A program made the translations under genes and the position numbers. Positions 44,118 to 55,086 of a DNA stretch of 64,000 nt are shown one piece after another. The notes below the pieces were generated by a model that saw nothing but the letters and a program-made list of their open reading frames with translations, was not told the DNA's origin and searched no databases. Every line of letters begins with the position of its first letter. Position 1 is the stretch's first letter. Origin of the DNA: Sinotaia quadrata (Eukaryota > Mollusca > Gastropoda > Architaenioglossa > Viviparidae); NCBI GenBank assembly GCA_028829895.1, contig CM054181.1, positions 594,001 through 658,000 on the forward strand, given 5' to 3'.

Positions 44118-44565
44118 TGTGTATGTAATATTTCTTTCTGTCTGTAATATTACTTTCTATATGTAATATTTCTTTCTATCTGTAATATTACTTTCTATAT
44201 GTAATATTTCTTTCTGTCTGTAATATTACTTTCTATATGTAATATTTCTTTCTGTCTGTAATATTACTTTCTATATGTAATATTTCTTTCTGTCTGTAAT
44301 ATTACTTTCTATATGTAATATTTCTTTCTGTCTGTAATATTACTTTCTATATGTAATATTTCTTTCTGTCTGTAATATTACTTTCTATATGTAATATTTC
44401 TTTCTGTCTGTAATATTACTTTCTATATGTAATATTTCTTTCTGTCTGTAATATTACTTTCTATATGTAATATTTCTTTCTGTCTGTAATATTACTTTCT
44501 ATATGTAATATTTCTTTCTGTCTGTAATATTACTTTCTATATGTAATATTTCTTTCTATCTGTAA
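44118..44565. repeat. 38-bp minisatellite, about 12 copies, made of two 19-bp halves
   Basis: The halves TGTAATATTTCTTTCTGTC and TGTAATATTACTTTCTATA alternate regularly, so a 19-bp repeat diverged and then amplified as a dimer. Confidence 0.98.
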
Positions 44566-44688
44566 CTCAAAGTGAAGACAGTATATAGTGAAATAATTAT
44601 CTTTAAATATCGATTGAGAGAGAAACTGATTGATTAATTGACAGATTAATGAGTTGACTGAAATAGTGAGAAGTATATAATATATAAG

Positions 44689-44691
<3 letters not shown>

Positions 44692-44753
<62 letters not shown>

Positions 44754-44776
44754 TGTCTGTCTGTCTGTCTGTCTGT
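44692..44776. repeat. (GT)n followed by (GTCT)n
   Basis: About 30 GT units and about six GTCT units. Confidence 0.97.
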
Positions 44777-44849
44777 GAATTTATAACTTTATCATCTACA
44801 GATGCACTAGTGTAATCTTTTTGTCATCTATTACTTCAATCTTATATTC

Positions 44850-45174
44850 ATCTACTGGCTCAATCTTACCGGCTTCCACTGGCTCAATCTTACCGGCTTC
44901 CACTGGCTTACTATTATCGTCATCCACCGGTGTAATGTTATTGTCATCTATTGGTGAAATATTACTGTCATCCCGATGTGTAATGTAGTTATCAACTGAT
45001 TCAATCTTGTTGACATCACAAACTTAGTTTATATAGTGGTACGATCTCAATCATATCGTCATCCACTGGTGCAATTTTTTTGTCATTTACTGCTTCACTC
45101 GTATCTTCCTACACAGGTTCTATCTTATTATCATCCACTGGTGCAATCATTTTGTCATCTACTGTTTCACTCGT
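44850..45174. repeat. Degenerate about 17-40-bp repeat (TCATC[C/T]ACTGG)
   Basis: Many diverged copies of TCATCCACTGGTGCAAT and ACTGGCTCAATCTTACCGG. Confidence 0.8.
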
Positions 45175-45367
45175 ATCGTCATCTAACTGTGCTAAGCTCG
45201 TATACCGATTTCGACCTGTCGCCAATACCGTTAATATCGTCATCTAACTGTACTATGGTCGTATACCGATTTCGAGCTGTCGCCAATACCGTTAATATCG
45301 TCATCTAACTGTGCTATGGTCGTATACCGATTTCGAGCTGTCGCCAATACCATTAATATCGTCATCT
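45175..45367. repeat. 61-bp minisatellite, 3 copies
   Basis: The unit contains GTCATCTAACTGTGCTATGG and GTATACCGATTTCGAGCTGT. Confidence 0.97.
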
Positions 45368-45631
45368 CGTTTATGTTGTAATGCGCATGCACATAAGTAA
45401 AGCGCAGTACCATTGATTCTGTGCTAGGAGCAATTGACACGTTCGTTAATCGCCACGGTGTTGATTGCGTTGATTTCGCATTTGCTCTTGCGCGCTGCCA
45501 AGACAGCGTGAAAGATTTCTGTCGCTAGAGATTGATACTTAGGATTAGCCATGGCTATCGATTGTCTGAACGACTCATGCACACAAATGCAACTGAGCGC
45601 AACTCTCGAGAACCCATAATGTTTGCTTGTT
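45368..45631. other. CpG-richer unique island with NRF1-like site and short frame
   Basis: TGCGCATGCAC at about 45382 is a near-consensus NRF1 site. ATG at 45551 has an excellent context (GCCATGG) but opens only 22 codons without a convincing donor, so a promoter is possible and a gene is not shown. Confidence 0.3.
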
Positions 45632-46292
45632 TTTGTATGACTCCTAAGACATTATGACATTAAGCCAATGGTTTACATGAATTTGTGTCTAAGTTTGGTG
45701 AAGGTAGTAATTGTTTTGTATGACTCCTAAGACATTATGACATTAAGCCAATGGTTTACATGAATTTGTGTCTAAGTTTGGTGAAGGTAGTAATTGTTTT
45801 GTATGACTCCTAAGACATTATGACATTAAGCCAATGGTTTACATGAATTTGTGTCTAAGTTTGGTGAAGGTAGTAATTGTTTTGTATGACTCCTAAGACA
45901 TTATGACATTAAGCCAATGGTTTACATAAATTTGTGTCTAAGTATGGTGAAGGTAGTAATTGTTTTGTATGACTCCTAAGACATTATGACTTAGAGCCAA
46001 TGGTTTACATGAATTTGTGTCTAAGTTTGGTGAAGGTAGTAATTGTTTTGTATGACTCCTAAGACATTATGACTTAGAGCCAATGGTTTACATGAATTTG
46101 TGTCTAAGTATGGTGAAGGTAGTCATTGTTTTGTATGACTCCTAAGACATTATGACTTAGAGCCAATGGTTTACATGAATTTGTGTCTAAGTATGGTGAA
46201 GGTAGTCATTGTTTTGTATGACTCCTAAGACATTATGACTTAGAGCCAATGGTTTACATGAATTTGTGTCTAAGTATAGTGAACGTAGTCTT
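45632..46292. repeat. 83-bp minisatellite, 8 copies
   Basis: The unit starts GTTTTGTATGACTCCTAAGA and ends GTGAAGGTAGTAATT. Left copies read GACATTAAGCC, right copies GACTTAGAGCC, a clear left/right variant split. Confidence 0.98.
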
Positions 46293-46406
46293 CCTTTCGT
46301 ATGGCTTCTGCACAATTCGGAAACTTAGTATCATCGAGTGAATGAATGTTGACTTCACTCATTTTGTGTTATTAAATTCTATGTCTAGACTCGATACTAT
46401 CCACAT

Positions 46407-46912
46407 ATCATGAACGTTATTCGTAAGGCCCCTTTACTCAGAATGTAACATGAGTATTATTCGTAAGGCCCCTTTACACTCAGTGTACCATGAGTATTAT
46501 TCGTAAGGCCCCTTTATACTCAATGTACCATGAGTATTATTCGTAAGGCCCCTTTACACTCAGTGTACCATGAGTATTATTCGTAAGACCCCTTTACACT
46601 CAGTGTACCATGAGTATTATTCGTAAGACCCCTTTACACTCAGTGTACAATGAGTATTATTCGTAAGGCCCCTTTACTCACAATGTACCATGAGTATTAT
46701 TCGTAAGGCCCCTTTACACTCAGTGTACAATGAGTATTATTCGTAAGACCCCTTTACACTCAGTGTACCATGAGTATTATTCGTAAGGCCCCTTTACATC
46801 CCTAGGATCCAGTGTGCCATGAGTATTATTCGTAAGGCCCCTTTACATCCCTAGGATCCAGTGTGCCATGAGTATTATTCGTAAGGCCCCTTTACATCCC
46901 TAAGACCCAGTG
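46407..46912. repeat. 40-bp minisatellite, about 12 copies
   Basis: The unit is TGAGTATTATTCGTAAGGCC plus CCTTTACACTCAGTGTACCA. The last three copies carry a longer CATCCCTAGGATC insert. Confidence 0.97.
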
Positions 46913-47396
46913 TACCGACTGAACGCTTGGAACCAGTACTAGACAGGCTTCTTACTTTCCCAATGATTTAACTAATCCTGTAGCAGTGAATGTTATTTCT
47001 AGACTCGTTATGAGCTATGAGGCATGAGAGTTATTTTTATGGCCTCTTTATATCTCAAAGACAGCAAACCCTTATTGAACGCGATAAACTGTGCTGCTAG
47101 TAGGTTTCCTTCTGGTCAGTCATATATTTGTATGGCCCATGATTACAACTTAGACTTAACTAATTCAGTAATTTGAACTCATAGTGCTAGGCTTAATAGC
47201 CCGCAGTGTTTTTACGTGGCCCATCATTACAACTTAAACTTTAATTCTGTTTTGAACTGCTAATACTAGTCTTACTAATCCTGCTAATCATTCCTATAGT
47301 TTTGTATATATATTCCTATACTTTTTATAACTTGGAATTGATGTTGTGGATACCTTCTTCTAGGCTTAATGACCCGTCCTTTATTTGCATGGCACA
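46913..47396. other. Unique spacer
   Basis: Faint recurrence of CTAGGCTTAAT and GGCCCAT(C/G)ATTACAACTT suggests an ancient array. Confidence 0.4.
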
Positions 47397-47695
47397 TACA
47401 TTATGCTATGGCTTAACTAATTCTATGCTATGAACCTCTTAGTACGTCATTATATTGGCTATATTGGTGTGACGACTCCAAACTAGACTTGACTAATTCT
47501 ATGCTATGAACCTCTTAGTACGTCATTATATTGGCTATACTGGTGTGACGACTTCACTCTAGGCTTGACTAATTCTATGCTATGAACCTCTTAGTACGTC
47601 ACTATATTAGTGTGACGACTTCATTCTAGACTTGACTAATTCTATGCTATGAACCTCTTAGTACGTCACTATATTGTTGTGACGACTCCACACTA
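47397..47695. repeat. About 76-bp minisatellite, 4 copies
   Basis: TTCTATGCTATGAACCTCTT followed by AGTACGTCA and GTGTGACGACT; the third and fourth copies lack about 11 bp. Confidence 0.96.
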
Positions 47696-48059
47696 GCGAT
47701 TCTACATTAGGAATGACTGGTTCCAGGCTTAGACGAAGCACGTCATAAATAGTCTTTTGCGTATAGTTAACACTCATTAGCAATTATTCTACATGTCGAA
47801 AGCCTTTCTTTGGCGTGACGTCCAAAATTGCCACTTGACTACAGACTGTTTGCTGTTAAGCATAATAGTTTCTACAATCTGATAGTCGATGTATTATTTC
47901 AGTAAGTTTTCTGCAACTCTAGTATCGCTCATGCCATCAAGAAAAGTTGCAGAGCCAGCATAAAAATTGTCACGTATTATCATTGTCGTCGTGTCTGTAG
48001 ACTGTTGTAAACATTTTGTTTAGTTCTTCAATCGAAGACATCGAAATAGTCACGAAGCA
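47696..48059. other. Unique spacer
   Basis: No feature was seen. Confidence 0.35.
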
Positions 48060-48277
48060 GTAAGATCACATTCTGTCAATACGAAGCGCTAATTGCTCAT
48101 TCCAAAGTAATTACCTCCCCTACCTGTAGGTGGTGGTGGTGGAGTAGTTACTATAAAAATACAAAATTTAAAAGATCACATTCTGTCAATACGAAGCGCT
48201 AATTGCTCAATCCAAAGTAATTACCTCCCCTACCTGTAGGTGGTGGTGGTGGAGTAGTTACTCTAAAAATACAAAAA
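48060..48277. repeat. 110-bp direct duplication
   Basis: GATCACATTCTGTCAATACG starts at 48064 and 48174. Each copy carries (GGT)5 and the two differ at only a few bases. Confidence 0.97.
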
Positions 48278-48465
48278 AAGAATCCAGCCATATCTCCACT
48301 ATGTCGTCAGCAATCAACATACACGCAGAAAGAAAGAAAAAATGTGTTTTCTGAAAACTCATCGTACACTGCTCGTTACTGTTGTTCCTATTCTTACTCT
48401 TAAAGTGACTGTTCCCACCTCCTGACGTCACTTGGTTGTGAATCATTGTTTCTCTACTTTAATAG

Positions 48466-48512
48466 GATCCTGGTGTGTCCTGGTGTGTCCTGGTGTGTCC
48501 AGGTGTGTCCAG
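48466..48512. repeat. 10-bp repeat, about 4-5 copies
   Basis: TCCTGGTGTG units, the last two TCCAGGTGTG. Confidence 0.95.
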
Positions 48513-48818
48513 GTTTTAACAGAGCATGTCGAGACTACAGAATACTGCTGTCATCAGTTAGGTCGATCTTTTCTTGCATATTATCATTCTCATCATTGCT
48601 GCTATATTATTAATTAATACTTATTTTGTTTTCAAAGATTAAAAGAATTAATATAATGGAAGTACAGGTGATTACCAAACTAAAATCTAGTAGGCAACAA
48701 AATATATTATTTATTTTATTTTTTACAGATTTTAGATGATACTTGAAACAGAGCTTTAAAGTGATGATTTCATTGATGCCTTTTTAAAAAAAAGGAAAGT
48801 ATTACATACCTTCAAGTG

Positions 48819-49180
48819 AACGATGATACTTTGGACTGGTTTTTGTGTTCTAATATACATCGTAATAGTGAATGATGATAGTTTGGACTGGTTTTTGTGT
48901 TCTAATATACATCGTAATAGTGAATGATGATAGTTTGGACTGGTTTTTGTGCTCTAATATACAGCGTAATAGTGAAAGATGATAGTTTGGACTGGTTTTT
49001 GTGCTCTAATATACAGCGTAATAGTGAATGATGATACTTTGGACTGGTTTTTGTGCTCTAATATACATCGTAATAGTGAATGATGATACTTTGGACTGGT
49101 TTTTGTGCTCTAATATACATGGTAATAGTGAATGAAGATTCTGTGGACTGGTTTTTGTGCTCTAATATACATCGTAATAA
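48819..49180. repeat. 52-bp minisatellite, 7 copies
   Basis: The unit starts AATGATGATACTTTGGACTG and ends TATACATCGTAATAGTG. Confidence 0.97.
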
Positions 49181-49298
49181 AATCAGATTTAGGACAAACG
49201 AACAAGGAAAATGTTTTTATTTAACATTTGCGGAAACTGTTTCAACCATTATATGCTATAACACACAGTACTTCTTCATTATTTATTTATTTATTTCG

Positions 49299-49359
<61 letters not shown>

Positions 49360-49362
49360 TTT

Positions 49363-49418
<56 letters not shown>

Positions 49419-49500
49419 TTCTTTCTAAATTTCTTTTTTTCTTTCTAAATTTCTTTCAACCTTTCTTTCTTTCAACTTTTCTTTCTTTCTTTAATTTTTG
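49299..49500. repeat. (CTTT)n polypyrimidine tract
   Basis: About 32 near-perfect CTTT units, then degenerate CTTTCTAAATTT. Confidence 0.97.
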
Positions 49501-49694
49501 TTTCTTCATTTCCTTCTTGCTGGTTTGCTTTTCTTTCTTTTTAAAAATATTTGTTGTGTGATAAATAATAAATAAATAAATAAGTAATGTATTACTGTAA
49601 TTGTGCGTAAAATTAAAACTTAAAACACTACAAACAATGCAATATGAATGCATTTGGCGCTCTTGTTCTCTTGTTTAATGCCATTATGAGCACT

Positions 49695-50402
49695 TGCGAA
49701 CTAGTATCACATGTAGTGTTAGTAGAACGTGTTATATGTAGTGTTAGTAGAACTAGTATCACATGTAGTGTAAGTGTAAGTAGAACTAGTGTCATATGTA
49801 GTGTTAGTAGAACTGGTGTCATATGTAGTGTTAATAGAATTAGTATTATATGTAGTGTTAGTAGAACTAGTGTCATATGTAGCGTTAGAAGAACTAGTAT
49901 TATATGTAGTGTTAGTAGAACTAGTGTCATATGTAGTGTTAGTAGAACTAGTATTATATGTAGTGTTAGTAGAACTAGTGTCATATGTAGTGTTAATAGA
50001 ATTAGTATTATATGTAGTGTTAGTAGAACTAGTATCACATGTAGTGTAAGTGTAAGTAGAACTAGTGTCATATGTAGTGTTAGTAGAACTAGTGTCATAT
50101 GTAGTGTTAATAGAATTAGTATTATATGTAGTGTTAGTAGAACTAGTGTCATATGTAGCGTTAGAAGAACTAGTATTATATGTAGTGTAAGTAGAACTAG
50201 TGTCATATGTAGTGTTAGTAGAACTAGTGTCATATGTAGTGTTAGTAGAACTAGTGTCATATGTAGTGTTAATAGAATTAGTATTATATGTAGTGTTAGT
50301 AGAACTAGTGTCATGTGTAGTGTTAGTAGAACTAGTATCATATGTAGTGTTAGTAGAACTAGTATCATATGTAGTGTTAGTAGATGAGTGTCATATGTAG
50401 TA
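49695..50402. repeat. 27-bp minisatellite, about 26 copies
   Basis: The unit is AGTGTTAGTAGAACTAGTGT plus CATATGT. SpeI-type ACTAGT and NdeI-type CATATG palindromes recur in nearly every unit. A composite block including AGTGTAAGTGTAAGTAG appears twice about 300 bp apart (49760 and 50040), showing segmental duplication of several units. The 240-260-codon frames on both strands are periodicity artefacts. Confidence 0.98.
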
Positions 50403-50614
50403 TAAATTAACAAATGCAATGTGTATCATTATTGAATTAGTATCATATGCAGTGATTGTAGATTGGTGTCATATGTAGTGTTAGTAGAACAAGTGTCATA
50501 TGCAATGCTTGCAAATTCGCGCCATATGTTTATGAAAGGCAAATGCCATTTGTAGCACTAGTGGACTGTGTGAAATGTAACAGAGTATTCTTATCTGCAG
50601 TATTAATCGACAAA

Positions 50615-50702
50615 TGCTATATAAAGCCTTCTTCGGTTAACGTCATACTGACTAGTGCCATATAAAGCCTTCTTCGGTTAACGTCATACTGACTAGTACC
50701 AT
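50615..50702. repeat. About 43-bp duplication
   Basis: TATAAAGCCTTCTTCGGTTA through GACTAGT is present twice. Confidence 0.94.
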
Positions 50703-50754
50703 ATTTACTATAGTAACTTGTAACATTAATGGACTCGATCCATTTATATTAAAG

Positions 50755-51235
50755 TCATGCATGGTGTTAACAGACAAGCCACATGTGACGTTAATACAAT
50801 CATGCCCGTATCTAGTGCCACACAAAGTGTTAATGGACAAGTCATATGTGGCATTAATACAGGAATGCCAATCACTAATGCCCCACAAAATGTTAATGGA
50901 CAAGCCATATGTAGTTTTAATGCAGACATGCCAATAACTAGCACCTAACAAAGTCTAAATGGACAAGCCATATGTAGTTTTAATGCAGACATGCCAATAA
51001 CTAGCACCTAACAAAGTCTAAATGGACAAGCCATATGTAGCTTTAATGCAGACATGCCAATAACTAGCACCTAACAAAGTCTAAATGGACAAGCCATATG
51101 TAGCTTTAATGCAGACATGCCAATAACTAGTACCTAACAAAGTCTAAATGGACAAGACATGCGGCTTTAATGCAGGCATGCCAATCACTAATGCCAAACA
51201 GAATCTTAATGGACAAGGCTTATGTGGCGTTAATG
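50755..51235. repeat. 63-bp minisatellite, about 7 copies
   Basis: The unit is ACAAGCCATATGTAGCTTTA plus ATGCAGACATGCCAATAACT plus about 23 bases. The outer copies are strongly diverged and the central three nearly identical. Confidence 0.96.
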
Positions 51236-51739
51236 GATTCGTCCTTACAAAGTCTGAATGGATAAGCTCTACTGGGCATTTATGTAGTATTGCCAATAAT
51301 TAGCGCCAAGAAATGAAAGAAAACTTAGGAAAATATAAATACAATTACTGCGTCCAGATGTATTTTCTTTCCTTGAATTTATTATTTTGCTTTTTAAAAA
51401 AAATAACAACTAATTTTCCTCTTTGATTTTGTCATTTTTATTTTAGCCAATTCATTATATCTTCCACAGTTTGGTTTTCGCTTTTATTAACCCTTTAAAC
51501 AAAGTCGTGAAAACATTTTTCGTACCGTGAAACATACATTGTTTTCTAACAGAGATCAGTTGCTTGTAACAACACATCATTGTCTTATTTTAAAAATTTT
51601 TTTAAAGGTCACAGATTGTAAGTACGAGATTTTTTACACACAAAAAAAGCACAATAAAAATCCAAGAAGAAAAGCAACTTCATTTTAAAATTGTAAGAAT
51701 TTTTATTTTTGGATTTAAAAGGCTCTTTCATATGAGATT
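51236..51739. other. Unique AT-rich spacer
   Basis: No feature was seen. Confidence 0.35.
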
Positions 51740-51814
51740 TCCAATAAATTATCCGAAAGAAAAGGACACGAGTGAAAGAAATGACCATGGGGAAAACAGA
51801 AAACGGTCTCTTAC

Positions 51815-51998
51815 CTTTAGGTTTGAAGAAACTAGTTCCAAGAGAAGCAACAGATGTTCCACCACGACAATCAGCAACGCGCAGCAGCGACAGCAGAACC
51901 TTGGCAGAGTACCTTTCACCACTGTCTGCGAATCTAGGAAAGTGTCTTTCACTTTCTCTGGGTATAAATATTGCCCAGCTTATGGATGCGCCCCGCAC
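51815..51998 (-). CDS. Tentative minus-strand exon ending in a strong donor
   Basis: On the minus strand a frame open from an upstream stop runs to CCTAAAG|GTAAGA (exon end 51815, phase 1), a near-consensus donor. It encodes about 61 residues ending SLGTSFFKPK, with RESERHFPRF earlier and no recognised domain. No ATG lies in frame, so it would be an internal exon; a possible acceptor is TTTATACCCAG near 51960. The plus strand is also open here (KKLVPREATDVPPRQSA and onward to 52025), with CTTACCTTTAG as an acceptor, and the two readings use the same junction. The segment is unique and less AT-rich than its surroundings. Confidence 0.25.
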
Positions 51999-52190
51999 AC
52001 AACAGAACGCCGAAGACTGGAGTTAGCGAGGGGGTGGAAGGAGAATAAAGGAAGGTGGGTGCGGAAAAAAGAGGGGGTGGCGTTGGGCAAAAGAAAAAAA
52101 TTCCACCTCCAGTCAAAGTTCTGCTTTGTCTATTGATTTTTGATCCTAAAGGACTTGCAGTTAGTTCTGTGTAAGCGGGAACGTTTTTAG

Positions 52191-52204
52191 CGCGCGCGCG
52201 CGCG
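52191..52204. repeat. (CG)7 dinucleotide run
   Basis: Seven uninterrupted CG pairs in an AT-rich window, a Z-DNA-prone and likely unmethylated stretch. It lies 110 bp upstream of the candidate exon at 52314. Confidence 0.95.
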
Positions 52205-52213
52205 AGCCGACAC

Positions 52214-52280
52214 GTAAATGGGCCAATGGTAAGCTTCGTAGCATGAACAACTTATAGAGACTCGCGGCAATGCGCATGCG
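52214..52280 (+). promoter_or_regulatory. Candidate promoter: CCAAT box and NRF1-like site
   Basis: GGGCCAATGG (about 52218-52227) contains a CCAAT box, and TGCGCATGCG (52271-52280) is a close NRF1 match. Together with the CG run and local CpG density they resemble a TATA-less housekeeping promoter pointing to the ATG at 52314. Assignment rests on motif reading alone. Confidence 0.4.
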
Positions 52281-52313
52281 TGAGCAAGCACGTGCTTAGT
52301 TTGCGATGCCGTC

Positions 52314-52376
52314 ATGGACACCGCACGGACCAAAGCGGCGATGCATGGATCGATGTTATTCGCCGGGTGGATGAAG
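52314..52376 (+). CDS. Candidate first coding exon (21 codons), unknown protein
   Basis: ATG at 52314 has G at -3 and G at +4. Twenty-one codons (beginning MDTARTKAAMHGSMLFAGW) end ATGAAG at the donor GTCAGT (52377), phase 0; GTCAGT is acceptable but not optimal. The n-terminal segment is basic and alanine-rich, weakly suggestive of a mitochondrial targeting sequence, which would match NRF1 control, but this is inference. Unspliced, the frame continues about 25 codons to a stop, so an intronless mini-frame is the alternative. No second exon was recognised downstream. Confidence 0.3.
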
Positions 52377-52614
52377 GTCAGTAATTTGATCCCCTCGACT
52401 TGTAAACGCGGCGATTCTTGTCGCATGATTTTGTCGACGAAACATTTTCAGTGAAAATTGTCATTCTGTTGTGCTGTTGGTTTGTATTCAGCACTGATTA
52501 AAACCACATGTCCAAAATATTTTTATTGACGCTTTTGTTAGTGAGGATGAGGCTTTACATGCTCTGTCTTGAAAATTTAGAAGTGTGATTGAAGGTTGAG
52601 GAAAAAGAATTGGA

Positions 52615-52619
52615 GCGTG

Positions 52620-52651
<32 letters not shown>

Positions 52652-52657
52652 TGCGTC
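52615..52657. repeat. (GT)n / (GCGT)n
   Basis: About nine GT units run into five GCGT units. Confidence 0.95.
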
Positions 52658-53284
52658 AAAATGTTTGGTTTGTTGGATTGTTTGTTTTATGTCAAAAATC
52701 TAGCCACAACGAAAAATTCAATTTAAAGCATTATGAATACCTCACTGACTTTTGCATAATTAGTTTTCGTTACAGAATCGGCTCGACATAATTCGGATCT
52801 AAATGATGACAGTTTAAACAAATGGTGTGAAGAACTTCGAAAGAGTGGACGCCGATTTCTCTCTCTTGATGGTACAGCTGAGTCAGCAAATTGAAAATCA
52901 CTACGACAAAGTTCCTCTCTAATGTCGTACAAGCAGTCTAAACTGGAGTGCTCCTTATATAAATATAATCTCAAAGGATGATCTAAATTAATTTTTAGGA
53001 TTTAATTGAATGGGATCCCGGATTTGGCAGGACTGTATTTAATTGGAAGTGGACTCGACTCGACTCGGCTTGATTTGGATAAAAGCAGATCGAATCTGTC
53101 CAGACAAGAATCAGATCATGTCTGATCGAAATAGGGTTGGCTCGGCTTTGCAATAGAGTGGATTACTGGATGGAAATAAGTTTAATGGGCTTATACTTTT
53201 GTTTAGCAGTAAGAACCGAATTTGTAAACCGTTTGTTCGAACGTTTATTTCCGAATATTTTTCAGTCACTGTAATCTCAAAGAA
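52658..53284. other. Unique spacer
   Basis: Loose CTCGACTCGACTCGGCTTGA repetition near 53053-53072; no exon is supported. Confidence 0.35.
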
Positions 53285-53915
53285 CCATTATTTCCGTATA
53301 GTTTTCAATCATTGTAATGTCAATTAATATTTATTTCCATATAGTTTTCATTGTAATGTCAATTAACATTTATTTCCGTATAGTTTTCAGTCAAAGTAAT
53401 ATCAATGAACATTTATTTCCGTCTAGTTTTCAGTCGAAGTAAACTCAAAGAACATATATTTCCATATAGATTTCATTCAATATAATGTCAATTAATATTT
53501 ATTTCCATATAGTTTTCATTGTAATGTCAATTAACATATATTTCCATATAGATTTCATTCAATATAATGTCAATGAACATTTATTTCCGTCTAGTTTTCA
53601 GTCGAAGTAAACTCAAAGAACATATATTTCCATATAGATTTCATTCAATATAATGTCAATGAAATTTATTTCCGTCTAGTTTTCAGTCAAAGTAAAGTCA
53701 ATGAAATTTATTTCCATATAGATTTCATTCAATATAATATCAATGAACATTTATTTCCGTCTAGTTTTCAGTCGAAGTAAACTCAAAGAACATATATTTC
53801 CATATAGTTTTCATTGTAATGTTAATTAACATATATTTCCATACAGATTTCATTCAATATAATGTCAATGAACATTTATTTCCGTACAGATTTCAGCCAA
53901 ACTAATCTCAATGAA
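53285..53915. repeat. About 43-bp minisatellite, about 15 copies, degenerate
   Basis: CATTTATTTCCGTCTAGTTT followed by TCAGTCGAAGTAAACTCAA. Two or three variant types recur in blocks, indicating repeated segmental duplication. Confidence 0.95.
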
Positions 53916-54161
53916 CTGTACACTCAAAAGGTCAAATCAGAATTGTCAAAAAAGGAAAAGACAACTCTGTGATTATCAAAACGTCAGCTTGACGCAATAG
54001 GTCAGTAGTCCTTCGCACTACTAAATTTGGTCACGTGTTTATTTATTATTTTTTGTACACATATAAAAGTTTGAAACGAACAATTGGATATATATATATA
54101 TAAGTCAAAAGGTGTTTCTGTTGAAGTGAAATTAGAACGGATTCTAGTTAAATATCATTTG

Positions 54162-54880
54162 CGTTATTATTTAAAGAAAGAAATAGCACATGAAAGAGTG
54201 AAAAGGGAAAGAGCGAAAGAAAAAAGTTAGAAAGAAAGAGCGAAATAAAGAAAGATAGAGCAAAAGAATGGAAGAAAGAAAGAGTGAATAAAGAAAGATA
54301 GAGCAAAAGAATGGAAGAAAGAAAGAGCGAAATAAAGAAAGATAGAGCAAAAGAATGGAAGAAAGAAAGAGCGAAAGAACGAAAGAAAAAAGAAAGAAAG
54401 AAACAAACAAACAAACAAACAAAGAAAGAAAGAAACAAAGAAAAAAAAGAAAGAAAGACAATATGATTTCAAACATCTGTTATGTCTCTATAATGCGATG
54501 TTGACCCACTGCCCTATATAGCACGATTATAACCATACAGCCCCATAATATAATCTCAAAATTACACCTCAATTATGGCGACGACCACACAACCTCATGA
54601 TACAATCTCAACCATTTACTTTAACTATGATGACGACCACACAACCTCATAATAAATCTCGACCATATACCTGAACTATGTTGACTATCACACAGCCTCA
54701 TAATACAATCTCGACCATACATGTCAGCTACGATGACCACCAGACACATATATAATACAATCTCGACTAAACACCTCAACTATGATAGCAACCACAGAGA
54801 ATCTTAATACAATCTCGACCATACATTTCAGCTATGATGACGACCACACAATCTTATGATAGTTTGTTTGTTTGTTTGTT

Positions 54881-54960
<80 letters not shown>

Positions 54961-55086
54961 TCACTCTTTCTTTCTTCCATTCTTTCACTCTATCTTTCTT
55001 TATTTCGCTCTTTCTTTCTAACTTTTTTCTTTCTCTCTTTCCCTTTTCACTCTTTCTTTTGCTATTTCTTTCTTTAAATAATAACG
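54162..55086. repeat. Large inverted repeat (foldback) with purine/pyrimidine arms
   Basis: The left arm (54162 to about 54425, purine-rich plus strand) and right arm (about 54862 to 55086) match as reverse complements, including unique landmarks: outer edge CGTTATTATTTAAAG, GAAAAGGGAAAGAG, AAAAAAGTTAGAAAG, AATGGAAGAAAG and inner (CAAA)n against (GTTT)n. The right arm has a longer pure CTTT run. The loop is a 52-bp array. Confidence 0.92.
54548..54860. repeat. 52-bp degenerate minisatellite, 6 copies, in the foldback loop
   Basis: TACAATCTCGACCATACA followed by CAGCTATGATGACGACCACA and CAATCTTATGA. Confidence 0.92.

Noticed and set aside
45551..45619. Small gene with strong GCCATGG start
   Set aside because: It is only 22 codons before a stop and no convincing donor lies within it.
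49628..50419. 263- and 247-codon frames on opposite strands
   Set aside because: Pure 27-bp tandem periodicity; both strands open over the same array.
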